Shown here in pieces: positions 50,478-59,841 of a stretch of 64,000 nt of DNA. Position numbers and translations under genes: made by a program. The notes under the pieces are model-generated. The model was not told the DNA's origin. It saw only the letters and a list, made by a program, of their open reading frames with translations, and did no database searches. The DNA is from Taibaiella chishuiensis (GTDB lineage: Bacteria > Bacteroidota > Bacteroidia > Chitinophagales > Chitinophagaceae). Every line of letters starts with the position of its first letter. The first letter of the stretch is position 1. The DNA lies in NCBI RefSeq assembly GCF_003014535.1, contig NZ_PYGD01000001.1, positions 1,240,001-1,304,000 of the forward strand, in the 5' to 3' direction.

Positions 50478-51998
50478 ATGAAAAGAACACTATTAGGCTT
50501 GAGTTTGTTATGTGTCGGAACAGCGACCATCTTTTCGGCCTGTTCATCAAAAACCAAGGGTGTTTCGGATAAAACCGGATGGAACTACAACGACAGCCGC
50601 TTGGGTGGTTTTGATGTTACCAACTATCCCGGTCAGCAAACGGGACCTGGTTTAGTACCAATCGAGGGCGGACGCTTTACAATGGGACAGACTGAAGAGG
50701 ATCTGACTTACGAAAGAAATAACATCCCACGTACCGTTACCGTTTCTTCTTTTTATATGGATGAGACAGAGGTGGCCAATGTTCACTATCGCGAATATAT
50801 CTACTGGTTGCAACGTTCATATGGTGCTGACTATCCCGAGATCGTAGCTAAAGCACTGCCCGATAGTACGGCATGGCGTGAGTCGCTGTCTTACAACGAG
50901 CCGTATGTAAACTACTATTTCCGTCACGCTGCTTATAACAACTATCCCGTTGTGGGTGTGACCTGGTACCAGGCTAACGAATACTGTAAATGGCGCAGCG
51001 ACAGGGTTAACGAAATGCTGCTGATCAAAAACGGTATGCTGAAGAAAAATGCCAACCAGGTAAATGAAGACGTTTTCAATTCTGAAACCTACTCAGCGGG
51101 TCAATACCTCGGAACTCCGGGTAAAGGCCAGCGGCGCGACCTGGATCCGAATGGTTCCGGACGTCGTAACGCCAGCTACTCTGATGGCGTGCTGCTGCCT
51201 GACTACCGCCTGCCTACCGAAGCAGAATGGGAATACGCTGCTTTAGGTTATATCGAAAATAATCCTGAACCCCGCACTAAACGCCGTCGTGGTGAAGAAG
51301 CGGTTACCGATCGTAAAGTTTACCCTTGGGGTGATGTGCGTAGTACCCGTTACCAGGGTCGTGGCGCTTCCCGTGGCGAATACATGGGTAACTACTCCCG
51401 TGGTGGTGGCGATAAAATGGGTGTTGCCGGTGGCCTGAACGATAATGCTGATATCCCTGGCCCGGTTTATTCCTACACGCCAAACGGTTTCGGTCTGTAC
51501 AACATGGCCGGTAACGTAAGCGAGTGGGTGCTGGATGTTTACCGTCCTACTTCCCTGCAGGATGTAAACGGATTCCGCCCCTTCCGTGGTAATGAATTCC
51601 GCAAAAACAGTGTTGAAGCTGACTTTACCCTGACTGAAAAAGACAGCCTGGGTAACCTGACCAAACTCAATGTAGATAGCAATGACCTCGCTGGCCGTTA
51701 CGACCACGACTACGAAAGCTACGATGCCCGTTCTGCCGGCGATGGCGACAGCACTTCCGGTTATGTATACGACTATGGTAAAACAACCCTGATCAACAAC
51801 GACAGCCGCGTAATCAAAGGTGGTTCCTGGAACGACCGCGCTTACTGGATGTCTCCTGGTACACGCCGCTTCATGCAGGCCGGCCACACCAGCAAAACCG
51901 TAGGTTTCCGTTGTGTAATGGATCGCCTGGGTAGCCCTGGTTTCAACAACGATCCGGGTGGCAACCAATTCAGCCGACGCAAACGTAATAAAGGATAA
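50478..51998 (+). CDS. gldJ: Gliding motility/T9SS lipoprotein GldJ
   Basis: 506 residues. Lipoprotein signal with lipidation at C22 in 'IFSACSSK'. The rest is a formylglycine-generating-enzyme (SUMF1/sulfatase-modifying) fold: 'LVPIEGGRFTMGQ', 'FYMDETEVANVHYREYIYW', 'YPVVGVTWYQANEYCKWRS', 'YRLPTEAEWEYAAL', 'NMAGNVSEWVLDVY' and 'GGSWNDRAYW'. The catalytic Cys pair of FGE is not apparent, so it is structural. GldJ stabilises GldK and the T9SS ring/motor link. The early 'GWNYNDSRLGGFDV' is what I recall for GldJ rather than GldK. In flavobacteria gldJ adjoins porU and porV; here the two groups lie about 18 kb apart. Confidence 0.8.
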   Translation: MKRTLLGLSLLCVGTATIFSACSSKTKGVSDKTGWNYNDSRLGGFDVTNYPGQQTGPGLVPIEGGRFTMGQTEEDLTYERNNIPRTVTVSSFYMDETEVANVHYREYIYWLQRSYGADYPEIVAKALPDSTAWRESLSYNEPYVNYYFRHAAYNNYPVVGVTWYQANEYCKWRSDRVNEMLLIKNGMLKKNANQVNEDVFNSETYSAGQYLGTPGKGQRRDLDPNGSGRRNASYSDGVLLPDYRLPTEAEWEYAALGYIENNPEPRTKRRRGEEAVTDRKVYPWGDVRSTRYQGRGASRGEYMGNYSRGGGDKMGVAGGLNDNADIPGPVYSYTPNGFGLYNMAGNVSEWVLDVYRPTSLQDVNGFRPFRGNEFRKNSVEADFTLTEKDSLGNLTKLNVDSNDLAGRYDHDYESYDARSAGDGDSTSGYVYDYGKTTLINNDSRVIKGGSWNDRAYWMSPGTRRFMQAGHTSKTVGFRCVMDRLGSPGFNNDPGGNQFSRRKRNKG

Positions 51999-52014
51999 TA
52001 TTAAAGTTATAACG

Positions 52015-52046
52015 AAGCCCCTTTCTGAAACAGGAAAGGGGCTTTT
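52015..52046 (+). terminator. Intrinsic terminator after gldJ
   Basis: 11-bp perfect stem AAGCCCCTTTC with its complement (52015-52025, 52034-52044), 8-nt loop, T tail. Confidence 0.85.
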
Positions 52047-52086
52047 CGGTTTTAGGTGAATAATCCACATAATCTACTTGTCAATA

Positions 52087-52488
52087 ATGAAAAGATTTAA
52101 TGTCCGGGCTTATGGTATATGGCTGAACGAGTCCGGAGAAGTACTGGTAAGCGACGAAAAAATAAAAGGCCAGCGGATCATCAAATTTCCCGGCGGCGGC
52201 CTGGAATTGGGCGAAGGGCTGATCGACGGTCTGAAGCGCGAATGGAAGGAAGAGCTGAGCATCGCAGTGGCTATCAGCGAGCATTTTTATACCACCGATT
52301 TTTTTCAACCTTCTGCATGGGACGATTCGCAGGTGATAAGTGTCTATTATAAAGTGCAACCCCTGGAGTACATTCCTATCCCCTATTACAACGGCAGCGA
52401 GCACTTTTATTTTGTACCGGTAGATGCGGCACTGGAGTCGCTGCTCAGTCTGCCGATCGATAAAGTGGTTGCCCGGAAATTACTTTAA
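52087..52488 (+). CDS. Nudix hydrolase-like protein
   Basis: 133 residues from the ATG at 52087; a TTG three codons upstream is in frame but unnecessary. The Nudix box G37-x5-E43-x7-R51-E-W-K-E-E-L is present, with the final glycine replaced by Ser58. The metal-binding REWKEE is intact, so activity on a nucleoside diphosphate derivative is likely. Substrate unknown. It starts 40 bases after the gldJ terminator. A -7 box for the next gene (52486-52493) overlaps its stop codon. Confidence 0.85.
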   Translation: MKRFNVRAYGIWLNESGEVLVSDEKIKGQRIIKFPGGGLELGEGLIDGLKREWKEELSIAVAISEHFYTTDFFQPSAWDDSQVISVYYKVQPLEYIPIPYYNGSEHFYFVPVDAALESLLSLPIDKVVARKLL

Positions 52489-52493
52489 CTTTG
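52486..52493 (+). promoter_or_regulatory. -7 box for the type B sorted protein
   Basis: TAACTTTG overlaps the Nudix stop, 98 bases before the start at 52591. A TTG at 52469-52471 is 14 nt upstream, slightly close for a -33. Confidence 0.45.
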
Positions 52494-52590
52494 TAAATAA
52501 TATAAGCCGGTGTGCCTGCAAGGGCAGGCCGGTATAGGCGGTTATACTAAACGGATAAGGAATTACGTTAATGCCTTTATTGGAAAGATC

Positions 52591-54846
52591 ATGAGTAGAT
52601 TTTTTAAAACCTGGATGCTGGTGTTACTGGTCAGCATCCCCGCTGCACTTTACGCCCAGTTGCTGCCGCCCGACAGGCCCGAGCAGGATGCCTGCGGCGC
52701 GCTTAGCCTTTGCGGCAATAGCTTTACCACGCCTTACGGTTACCAGGGTATCGGTAACAAATCGGATTTGCCCAATACGCCCTGTGCTTCGGGCGAAGCC
52801 AACTCCATGTGGCTAAAGCTGAAAGTAACCGCACCCGGGATAATCGTTTTTACCATTACGCCGGCAGTAGTTACAGACGATTACGATTTTGCAATAGTCA
52901 ATGCGACCAACCAGGATTGTAACAACCTGGGAACAGGCCCCCTTAGTGTAATCCGTTGTAACTTCAACAACAACTCCCCGGTAACCAATAACGGGGTGGT
53001 GGGCCTTAACCTTACCTCCAATGCACTTACGGTAACCAGTGGCGCCAATAACCAGCACTTCCTGCGCAGGATCGATGCCAGCGCCGGCGACACCTACCTG
53101 ATCATGATCAATAACTTTGGCGGTGCAGGCGGTCCGAGTTCGGGCTTTACCATCGACTTTACGGGATCTACGGCTACGTTCGATAACGGGCCCAGCCCGC
53201 GGTTGGTAAGTCTTACCCAAACCTGCAACACCAAAAACGAAGTGCTGATACAGCTTTCGGAAGAGGTAAAATGTAACTCGATCGCTCCCAATGGCAGCGA
53301 CTTTATGCTGGTACCCGGGGGCACCATAGCCGGTGCATCGGGTATTAATTGTAATGCCTCCAACCAGGGATATACCGACAAAATCAGGGTTACCTTTTCG
53401 CCTGCACTGGCGCCGGGCAACTATAGGCTGCGTGCCAAGACGGGTACCGATGGCAATACCCTGCTCGATCTTTGTAATAACCAGCTGGCCTTACCCGATT
53501 CGCTCACCTTCAGGGTGTATAACCTGGATACGACCGTTACCCGTACCATATGCCCGGCCCAGTTGCCTTATACCTGGAACGGTATCGTGGTTACCGCGGG
53601 CGGCAACAATGTGGCCCAGTTTCATAAAACAAGCGTAATAGGCGGCTGCGACTCTTTAACGCGGCTCAACCTGGTTGTAACCAATGTGATTACCGCTACG
53701 GTGAACCGCCGCATCTGTCCTTTCCAGATGCCTTATACCTGGAACGGCATCGTGGTCACTACTCCGGGGCCGGCAGCTGCGGTATACAATACCGTCAATG
53801 CCGCCGGTTGCGATTCGGTAGCTACGCTCAATCTCTCCGTACAGGTTGCGGCCAACCAGTCGCTGACGATGTCGGGTTGCGGCAAAGTCGTGATCAGGGG
53901 TAATACCTATACCCAATCCCAGATCGTAAAAGACACGATTGTCAGCAGCATTGGTTGCGACAGCCTCTACCGTACCATTAATGTGGTGGTGCACCCGGTT
54001 AACCCGACCACGATCGTAAAAGATACGGCGGGTTGCGGCAAAGTCGTATTTAACGGGGTTACCTATACGCAGAGCATAACCCTGCGCGATACCGTATCGA
54101 ACCAGTTCGGCTGCGACAGTATCTACCATATCGTGCATATCATCGTATATCCCAACGAGCCGGCCAGGGTAACGAACAATGTGGGTGATTGCGATGTGGT
54201 TTCGTTTGAGGGCAATAAATACCTGAATGATACCACGCTGGTCGATACCTTCCGTAACTGGCTGGGTTGCGACAGCCTGGTACGCACCACGGTGATCTAT
54301 GTAGAGCGGTTTAAAATGAAGATAACGGCCGATCCGCCGCAGCCGGTAAAAGGAGATTATGTCCTGTTTACGACCGAAGCCAATGTGTCCGGTTACCGGG
54401 TTAATGCCTGGTTCCCTCCCGATTTTTTCAACAACCAGTTTGCCCTCAGCAACAGTACCCTGCTGCCCAGGTCGGATACGGTTAAAGTAGTGGGGCAAAG
54501 CCCGCTGGGTTGTGTGGATACGGCCATCCTGTATATCAAGGCCGATTCGCTGATACCGGTGGTGATTATGCCCAACGCCTTCTCGCCCAACGGGGATGGA
54601 TTGAACGATGTATTCGAACCTAAGTTTGTAAACAAAAGCGGGTATGTCGTGAAATTCTTCCGGGTATTTAACCGCTGGGGACAATTGGTCTACAAAGCCG
54701 AAGGAACGCGCAGGGCAGCCTGGGACGGCTATTATTACAACAAGGACCAGAAGGCAGATGCCGATACCTACTACTACATCGTTTCGGTCGAATTTATAGA
54801 TGGTACCAAGGAGACGATCAAGGGTGATGTGGTCCTGCTCCGGTAG
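52591..54846 (+). CDS. Large secreted protein with T9SS type B sorting domain
   Basis: 751 residues from 52591, where the signal peptide starts ('MSRFFKTWMLVLLVSIPAALYA'). A beta-rich N-terminal domain (about 35-320) with several Cys is followed by about five related repeats of about 60 residues ('PYTWNGIVVT...GCDSLTRLNLVV' then 'GCGKVVxxGxTYTQS...GCDSLY'). The C-terminal 95 residues are a CHU_C/gliding-type (type B) sorting domain ('MPNAFSPNGDGLNDVFEPKF', 'NRWGQLVYKAEG', 'WDGYYYNK'). It should be exported by T9SS and released or attached through a type B pathway, probably as an adhesin. Terminator follows. Confidence 0.9.
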   Translation: MSRFFKTWMLVLLVSIPAALYAQLLPPDRPEQDACGALSLCGNSFTTPYGYQGIGNKSDLPNTPCASGEANSMWLKLKVTAPGIIVFTITPAVVTDDYDFAIVNATNQDCNNLGTGPLSVIRCNFNNNSPVTNNGVVGLNLTSNALTVTSGANNQHFLRRIDASAGDTYLIMINNFGGAGGPSSGFTIDFTGSTATFDNGPSPRLVSLTQTCNTKNEVLIQLSEEVKCNSIAPNGSDFMLVPGGTIAGASGINCNASNQGYTDKIRVTFSPALAPGNYRLRAKTGTDGNTLLDLCNNQLALPDSLTFRVYNLDTTVTRTICPAQLPYTWNGIVVTAGGNNVAQFHKTSVIGGCDSLTRLNLVVTNVITATVNRRICPFQMPYTWNGIVVTTPGPAAAVYNTVNAAGCDSVATLNLSVQVAANQSLTMSGCGKVVIRGNTYTQSQIVKDTIVSSIGCDSLYRTINVVVHPVNPTTIVKDTAGCGKVVFNGVTYTQSITLRDTVSNQFGCDSIYHIVHIIVYPNEPARVTNNVGDCDVVSFEGNKYLNDTTLVDTFRNWLGCDSLVRTTVIYVERFKMKITADPPQPVKGDYVLFTTEANVSGYRVNAWFPPDFFNNQFALSNSTLLPRSDTVKVVGQSPLGCVDTAILYIKADSLIPVVIMPNAFSPNGDGLNDVFEPKFVNKSGYVVKFFRVFNRWGQLVYKAEGTRRAAWDGYYYNKDQKADADTYYYIVSVEFIDGTKETIKGDVVLLR

Positions 54847-54865
54847 CAGCCTCGAAGTAATGTAA

Positions 54866-54901
54866 AAAGCCCCTGTTCGTATGGAACAGGGGCTTTGTTT
54901 T
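54866..54901. terminator. Bidirectional intrinsic terminator
   Basis: 13-bp perfect stem AAAGCCCCTGTTC with its complement (54866-54878, 54884-54896), 5-nt loop, A and T tracts. Between convergent genes. Confidence 0.9.
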
Positions 54902-54911
54902 GCACTTCGTA

Positions 54912-55280
54912 TCAGGGAAAAATATAAATACAGGCAAGGGTCAAAAGCAGCGCCAGGTAAAGCAGGTAGCCGGCGCAAACGGCGCGCCAGTAAGGATACC
55001 ATTTTTTACGGTTGCCACAGGCAAGCAGCCTGGCCGAAATAAAAGCCTGTATAAAAAAGAGCTGCACGACAAACGGAAATACAAGGGCCAGCAGGATGTA
55101 TCTTTTCTTCAGGGCTGTCGCGGGCAGGAACAGGGACCGGTACTGTGCGGCAAGCTGTTGTTCTTCTGCCGTTGTTATCCTGCGCTGATCCCACAACCAC
55201 TGGACGTGTAACCTGAGGGAAGACTCCAGGCGCTCGTTTTGCAGGAGTGCATAAAGCTGCCGGTTACTTATCTGCTGCAT
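54912..55280 (-). CDS. Small membrane protein of unknown function
   Basis: 122 residues. Two membrane helices at about 60-83 and 97-119 follow a soluble N-terminal region with many Gln/Leu/Arg. No family recognised. Its start overlaps the stop codon of the glucosaminidase gene by one base (a stop-start overlap), so it is translationally coupled to it and may help anchor or export that enzyme. Confidence 0.7.
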   Translation of the reverse strand: MQQISNRQLYALLQNERLESSLRLHVQWLWDQRRITTAEEQQLAAQYRSLFLPATALKKRYILLALVFPFVVQLFFIQAFISARLLACGNRKKWYPYWRAVCAGYLLYLALLLTLACIYIFP

Positions 55281-57031
55281 CAGGGTTGTACTTTCAGCTT
55301 CATACCCGGTTGTATCTTTTTGGCAGAGGAGAGTTTATTCCATTTCTGCAGTTGCGATACGGTAATATCGTACCGCTCCGCGATACCAAAGGCCGTTTCC
55401 CCTCTTTTTACCGTATGGCTTTTGGCTTTGGCTTTTGCTTTGGGTTGCTCTTTATGTTTGTCTTTACCTTTAGCAATGGCCTCCCTGCTGTTCCTGCGGC
55501 TGGGCTCGGGTTTGGGCTGGGCGGCGCGTGCAGCCTTTCTTGCCGGCACGGTAGCTACTTCATCGTCGCCGGCATAGTCAGTAGCTGCAGCTGGTGTACC
55601 GCTTTGCTGCGGGCTAAAGTGTTCTTTGCGGTCGGCATATACCGAGCGGTCCATATGCGCTTTCAGTTTTTCGAGCGCCGTCATTTTACTTTCGTCGGCT
55701 TTCTTTTTCTGGCTGCGTTCGTTGGCAATGGTTTCTTCAACCGGAGTTTCGTCGGCGATGTTTACTTTCTTCTGCGTACGGTTCGCTACTGTTTTTTCCA
55801 GCGGTGCGGCAGTCTCTTCTTCATGCACTTCCATCTCGGCGGCGGTAGGCGTGGCTTTCCGGTTTGTCGGCACATAAGCATTGTCAGTTGCGGCAGCAGG
55901 CGCTTTAGCGGCATACACAGGGCTGGTAGGACTGGTCGCCCTGGCCCGGCCTGCGGTATATACTTCCGGTTTGTTGTCCGACTCGCCCTGCAGGCTTAAT
56001 ACGGTGCCTTTGGCCGGTTCTTCACCTTTGTCGAGATGGTTATAAAGCCGCAGCTGGGCCAGTTGTACGCCTTCCTGCTGGCTGATCTGGGACAAGGTCT
56101 CGCCGTCTTTTACGATATGGCTGGCCTGGTTGCCGGACTTCGATTTACGTTCCAGGTAGATAAACATATCCGCTTCGAGCGGTGCATCGCTAAGGTCGTT
56201 CAGTTCCAGGATCTTGGCGTACCGGATCTTATTTTTAATGGCATACTCGAGCAGCATATCGCCTTTGCGGGCGTAGAAGCCGCGTTTGCCGTTTTTAGCG
56301 GTGCTAACATAATAATCTTTCACACCGCTTTCGCGCGCCTGTGGCGCTGCTGCAGCCATCATCGGTTCTTCATCGTCGCCGGTATCGGCCGCTGCGGTGC
56401 TTCCGGTGGTATAGCTTTCCTGGGGTATATGCTCCCCGGCGGGCGCACGGCGGGCCAGGCCCTGCTGGCCCGATGCATCGGCATAGAATACGGGTGTTTC
56501 TTCCTGCACATTGATACCGGCATAGGTATACTCCTGCAGTTTAAAATCTTCGATGGTCTTTATAATCCTTTTGGCATACTGGGGATTGGTAGCATACCCG
56601 CAGCGTTTGAGACCGTAGGCCCAGGCTGCATAGTCGGTAGGGGAAAGCTGGAACAGCGTACTGTACCGCTTGTTGTTTTTAAGGAAATCGGAATGATCCT
56701 TGTAAGAGGCGAGCGCCGATTCATACTTACGGAAACATTCATCCTTGGCATCGTCGGTGTAGCTATAGGTATCACCGGTCCAGGTGTTCTTGCATTTAAT
56801 GCCGAAGTGGTTGCTGGCGTTAACGCAGAGTTCGCTGCCACCTGCCGCGGTTTCGAATATGCCCTGGGCCAGCTTGATCGCTGCCGGCACACCCGTTCGT
56901 TTTTGTTCGGCTATAGCTACATCCTTATAGCGCGCGATATAGTCCAGCACCTGCTCATTGTATGATTTCTGAGCGAAGCCTGTCCAGGCGGTGGCGCTAA
57001 AGGCAAGCAGTAAAAGAAATTTACGCATCAT
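55280..57031 (-). CDS. Glucosaminidase with C-terminal LysM
   Basis: 583 residues: signal peptide (1-20), then a GH73/glucosaminidase domain (about 28-165) with likely catalytic E60 in 'LAQGIFETAAGGSEL' and 'NASNHFGIKCK'. A degenerate LysM-like region (about 225-285), a LysM (about 300-350, 'HIVKDGETLSQISQQEG'), a long low-complexity Ala/Glu/Lys linker (about 355-530) and a strong C-terminal LysM (about 535-583, 'HTVKRGETAFGIAERYDI') follow. It cuts beta-1,4 bonds in peptidoglycan glycan strands, held by LysM. It overlaps the small membrane protein gene by one base. Start at the first of two ATGs (57031). Confidence 0.9.
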   Translation of the reverse strand: MMRKFLLLLAFSATAWTGFAQKSYNEQVLDYIARYKDVAIAEQKRTGVPAAIKLAQGIFETAAGGSELCVNASNHFGIKCKNTWTGDTYSYTDDAKDECFRKYESALASYKDHSDFLKNNKRYSTLFQLSPTDYAAWAYGLKRCGYATNPQYAKRIIKTIEDFKLQEYTYAGINVQEETPVFYADASGQQGLARRAPAGEHIPQESYTTGSTAAADTGDDEEPMMAAAAPQARESGVKDYYVSTAKNGKRGFYARKGDMLLEYAIKNKIRYAKILELNDLSDAPLEADMFIYLERKSKSGNQASHIVKDGETLSQISQQEGVQLAQLRLYNHLDKGEEPAKGTVLSLQGESDNKPEVYTAGRARATSPTSPVYAAKAPAAATDNAYVPTNRKATPTAAEMEVHEEETAAPLEKTVANRTQKKVNIADETPVEETIANERSQKKKADESKMTALEKLKAHMDRSVYADRKEHFSPQQSGTPAAATDYAGDDEVATVPARKAARAAQPKPEPSRRNSREAIAKGKDKHKEQPKAKAKAKSHTVKRGETAFGIAERYDITVSQLQKWNKLSSAKKIQPGMKLKVQP

Positions 57032-57105
57032 GTTTGTACAATTTTATTTGCGACCTTCCCATGAAGCAGGAGCGATCTTTCCGTAGGTTTAAAATGGAAA
57101 ATGGA

Positions 57106-57753
57106 TTACTTCTTCCGGATCAGCATCAGGCCGTCGCGGATGGGCATCAGTACCTGTTCCACGCGGTCGTCGGCCGCCACTTTGATATTGAATTCGTGGA
57201 TGGCGCGGGCGCTGTTGCTTTGCTGGTCTACCGGCAGGATCACCTCGCCATGGAACAGCGTATTGTCGGCCAGGATATAACCGCCCGAAGGGATCCTGTC
57301 GATCAGCAGGTCGAAGTACAGGCTGTAGTTCCTTTTATCGGCATCGATAAATGCGAGATCGAAATCGCCTTCGATAGCCGGGATCACTTTGGCGGCCTCG
57401 CCGATATGTTGTTTGATCTTATGCTCCTGGCCCGCCTCTTTCCAGTAGCCTTCGCGCATGGCCTGCAGGTCGGGATCTATATCGATGGTATGAAGCTGCC
57501 CGCCTTCGGCCAGGCCTTTAGCCAGGCAAATGGCCGAGTAGCCGGTATAGGTGCCCAGCTCCAGTACCTGTTTGGGCGCGATCATCTGGCTGATCATCTG
57601 CAGGACCATGCCCTGCAAATGTCCCGAGATCATTTGAGCGCCCCGTACATGGGCATAGGTTTCCTTGTTCAATGCGGCAAGCACTGCATCTTCGGGGCTG
57701 GTGTACTGCTCCGAATAGGAGTTGATGGGATCCGGTGTGATAATGTGCTGCAT
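57106..57753 (-). CDS. SAM-dependent O-methyltransferase
   Basis: 215 residues, catechol-O-methyltransferase-like class I methyltransferase. The SAM motif is 'VLELGTYTGYSAICLAKGL' (about 79-97); 'LAFIDADKRNYSLYFDLL' (about 133-150) carries the metal-binding Asp, with 'GGYILADNTLFHGEV' (about 157-171). Methylates a hydroxyl on a small aromatic or similar compound, substrate unknown. The stop of the LOG-family gene is 2 bases from its start, so the two are co-transcribed. Confidence 0.9.
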   Translation of the reverse strand: MQHIITPDPINSYSEQYTSPEDAVLAALNKETYAHVRGAQMISGHLQGMVLQMISQMIAPKQVLELGTYTGYSAICLAKGLAEGGQLHTIDIDPDLQAMREGYWKEAGQEHKIKQHIGEAAKVIPAIEGDFDLAFIDADKRNYSLYFDLLIDRIPSGGYILADNTLFHGEVILPVDQQSNSARAIHEFNIKVAADDRVEQVLMPIRDGLMLIRKK

Positions 57754-57754
57754 A

Positions 57755-58453
57755 CTAGAAGTTCGGTTTTAGTTTGTTGTGCGTGTAGAATTCCTGGATA
57801 TAGGTCACCACTTCGTCGGCCGTATCGTATACTTTGATCAGGTCGAGGTCGCCGGGGCTGATATTGGATTCTTTCTCGTGCATCACGGTACGCATCCAGT
57901 CGAATAAGCCCTGCCAGTAGTCGGTACCTACGCATACAAGCGGGGTCTGGGTAAACTTACGGGTCTGGATCAGGGTAGCCACTTCAAAAAATTCGTCCAT
58001 GGTACCCCAGCCGCCCGGCATCATTACAAAGCCCTGCGCGTATTTGGTAAACATAACTTTACGTACGAAGAAGTAATCGAAGTTTACGTTCTTATCGGCG
58101 TCGATATAAGGATTGAAGTGTTGTTCGAAAGGCAGGGCTATATTCAGTCCTACAGATTTGCCGCCTGCGATATTAGCGCCTTTGTTGGCTGCTTCCATAA
58201 TGCCGGGGCCGCCGCCGCTGATAATACCAAAGCCTTCTTCAGAAAGCTTCCTGGCGATCTCTACCGTTAAGTCATAATATTTATGTCCGGGCTTGGTACG
58301 TGCCGATCCGAATATGGAAATGCAGGGGCCTATTTTCGATAACTTTTCAAACCCTTCTACAAATTCGGCCATGATCTTAAAGAGCTGCCAGCTTGAGTGT
58401 GCCTGATTTTCTGTCCAGTCGCGGAGTTTTACTTTTTGCAGTTGATCTTTCAT
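57755..58453 (-). CDS. LOG family protein (TIGR00730; Rossman-fold nucleotide-binding)
   Basis: 232 residues with the family hallmarks 'SGGGPGIMEAANKGA' (about 79-93) and 'PGGWGTMDEFFEVATLIQ' (about 145-162), the second being the PGGxGTxxE nucleotide/cytokinin-riboside phosphoribohydrolase motif. Bacterial members hydrolyse nucleoside 5'-monophosphates (PpnN-like). It lies immediately upstream of the O-methyltransferase gene. Confidence 0.9.
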   Translation of the reverse strand: MKDQLQKVKLRDWTENQAHSSWQLFKIMAEFVEGFEKLSKIGPCISIFGSARTKPGHKYYDLTVEIARKLSEEGFGIISGGGPGIMEAANKGANIAGGKSVGLNIALPFEQHFNPYIDADKNVNFDYFFVRKVMFTKYAQGFVMMPGGWGTMDEFFEVATLIQTRKFTQTPLVCVGTDYWQGLFDWMRTVMHEKESNISPGDLDLIKVYDTADEVVTYIQEFYTHNKLKPNF

Positions 58454-58650
58454 TCCAATAATATAGCGTAAAAAATTAAGACAAAAGCCTGTTTTTCTGA
58501 CTGCGAAGATAAGTTTTAATTATGTTACCAAATGTTGATAAGATGTAAATGGGACAAGTAAAATCTGCGGTGCCCGGCGTCCCGGGATTTAGTTGCTCCC
58601 CCGCTGTGTTATCTGTAGGCCAGGAAGATGGTCGGTGGGTATATATTTCT

Positions 58651-58658
58651 TAATTTTG
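58651..58658 (+). promoter_or_regulatory. -7 box at the start of tgt
   Basis: TAATTTTG ends 7 bases before the tgt ATG (58666), so transcription may begin at the start codon. No clear -33. Confidence 0.4.
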
Positions 58659-58665
58659 CGCCCTC

Positions 58666-59796
58666 ATGGAATTTGAACTCATTGCTACCGACGCGGAAAC
58701 CGGCGCGCGGGCCGGTTTGCTGCATACCGATCACGGGACCATCGAAACGCCTATTTTTATGCCTGTGGGCACTGTAGGCAGTGTAAAAGCTGTGATGCAG
58801 GAGCAGCTTAAGGAAACGGTCAAGGGCCAGATTATCCTGGGCAATACCTATCACCTGTACCTGCGCCCCGGCACCGAGATCCTGGAAAAAGCAGGCGGCC
58901 TGCACAAATTTAACGGTTGGGACCGCCCCATCCTGACCGACAGCGGCGGTTACCAGGTATTTTCGCTCAGCGGCAACCGCAAGCTGAAGGAAGAAGGCGC
59001 CCTGTTCCAGTCGCATATTGATGGGTCGCGCCACCTGTTTACCCCCGAAAGCGTAATGGATATCCAGCGTAGTATAGGCGCCGATATCGTTATGGCTTTC
59101 GACGAGTGCACGCCTTATCCCTGCGAATACGGTTATGCGCGCAAATCCATGGAACTTACCCATCGCTGGCTTACCCGCTGCGTAAAGCGCTTTGGCGAAA
59201 CCGAACCTAAATACGGGCATAACCAAAGCCTGTTCCCCATCGTGCAGGGCAGTACCTATAAAGACCTGCGCAGGGAGTCGGCGGAGTTTATAAGCCAGAT
59301 CGAAGCCGACGGTAACGCTATCGGCGGCCTGTCGGTAGGCGAACCCGAACAGGATATGTACGAAATGTGCGAACTGGTATGTGGCATACTGCCAAAGCAA
59401 AAGCCACGTTATCTTATGGGCGTGGGTACCCCCTGGAACATTCTCGAAGGTATCGGCCTGGGTGTGGATATGTTTGACTGCGTAATGCCTACCCGCAACG
59501 GGCGTAATGGTATGCTCTTTACCTCAGAAGGCGTAGTGAATATAAAAAACAAACGCTGGGCCGACGACTTCTCGCCTATCGACGCAGGCCTGGAAGACGG
59601 ACCCAGTACGGTGTACACCAAAGCTTACCTGAGGCACCTGTTTGCCGCCAACGAGATACTGGGCCTGCAACTGGCCAGCCTGCAGAACCTGTCGTTCTAC
59701 CTGCACCTGGTTAAAGAAGCCCGCAAGCACATTATTGCCGGCGACTTCGCATCCTGGAGGCGGGGCATGCTGGAAACCGTAAAAAGAAGAAACTAA
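58666..59796 (+). CDS. tgt: tRNA-guanine transglycosylase
   Basis: 376 residues. It exchanges guanine-34 for the queuine precursor preQ1 in tRNAs with GUN anticodons. Nucleophilic-region Asp92 in 'LTDSGGYQVFSL' and 'GVDMFDCVMPTRNGRNG' (second catalytic Asp) are present, as is 'AIGGLSVGEP'. The usual zinc site CxCxxC...H is not seen: the aligned region reads 'DAGLEDGPSTVYTKAYLRHL' with all three Cys replaced. I recall the same loss in other Bacteroidota Tgt, so it is probably a lineage feature and the enzyme is likely still active. The LptF/G permease gene follows after 45 bp, a conserved pair in this phylum. Confidence 0.93.
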   Translation: MEFELIATDAETGARAGLLHTDHGTIETPIFMPVGTVGSVKAVMQEQLKETVKGQIILGNTYHLYLRPGTEILEKAGGLHKFNGWDRPILTDSGGYQVFSLSGNRKLKEEGALFQSHIDGSRHLFTPESVMDIQRSIGADIVMAFDECTPYPCEYGYARKSMELTHRWLTRCVKRFGETEPKYGHNQSLFPIVQGSTYKDLRRESAEFISQIEADGNAIGGLSVGEPEQDMYEMCELVCGILPKQKPRYLMGVGTPWNILEGIGLGVDMFDCVMPTRNGRNGMLFTSEGVVNIKNKRWADDFSPIDAGLEDGPSTVYTKAYLRHLFAANEILGLQLASLQNLSFYLHLVKEARKHIIAGDFASWRRGMLETVKRRN

Positions 59797-59841
59797 AAAT
59801 ATATTGAGAACAGGTTATCTTGCAATGCATACAACGCCGGC

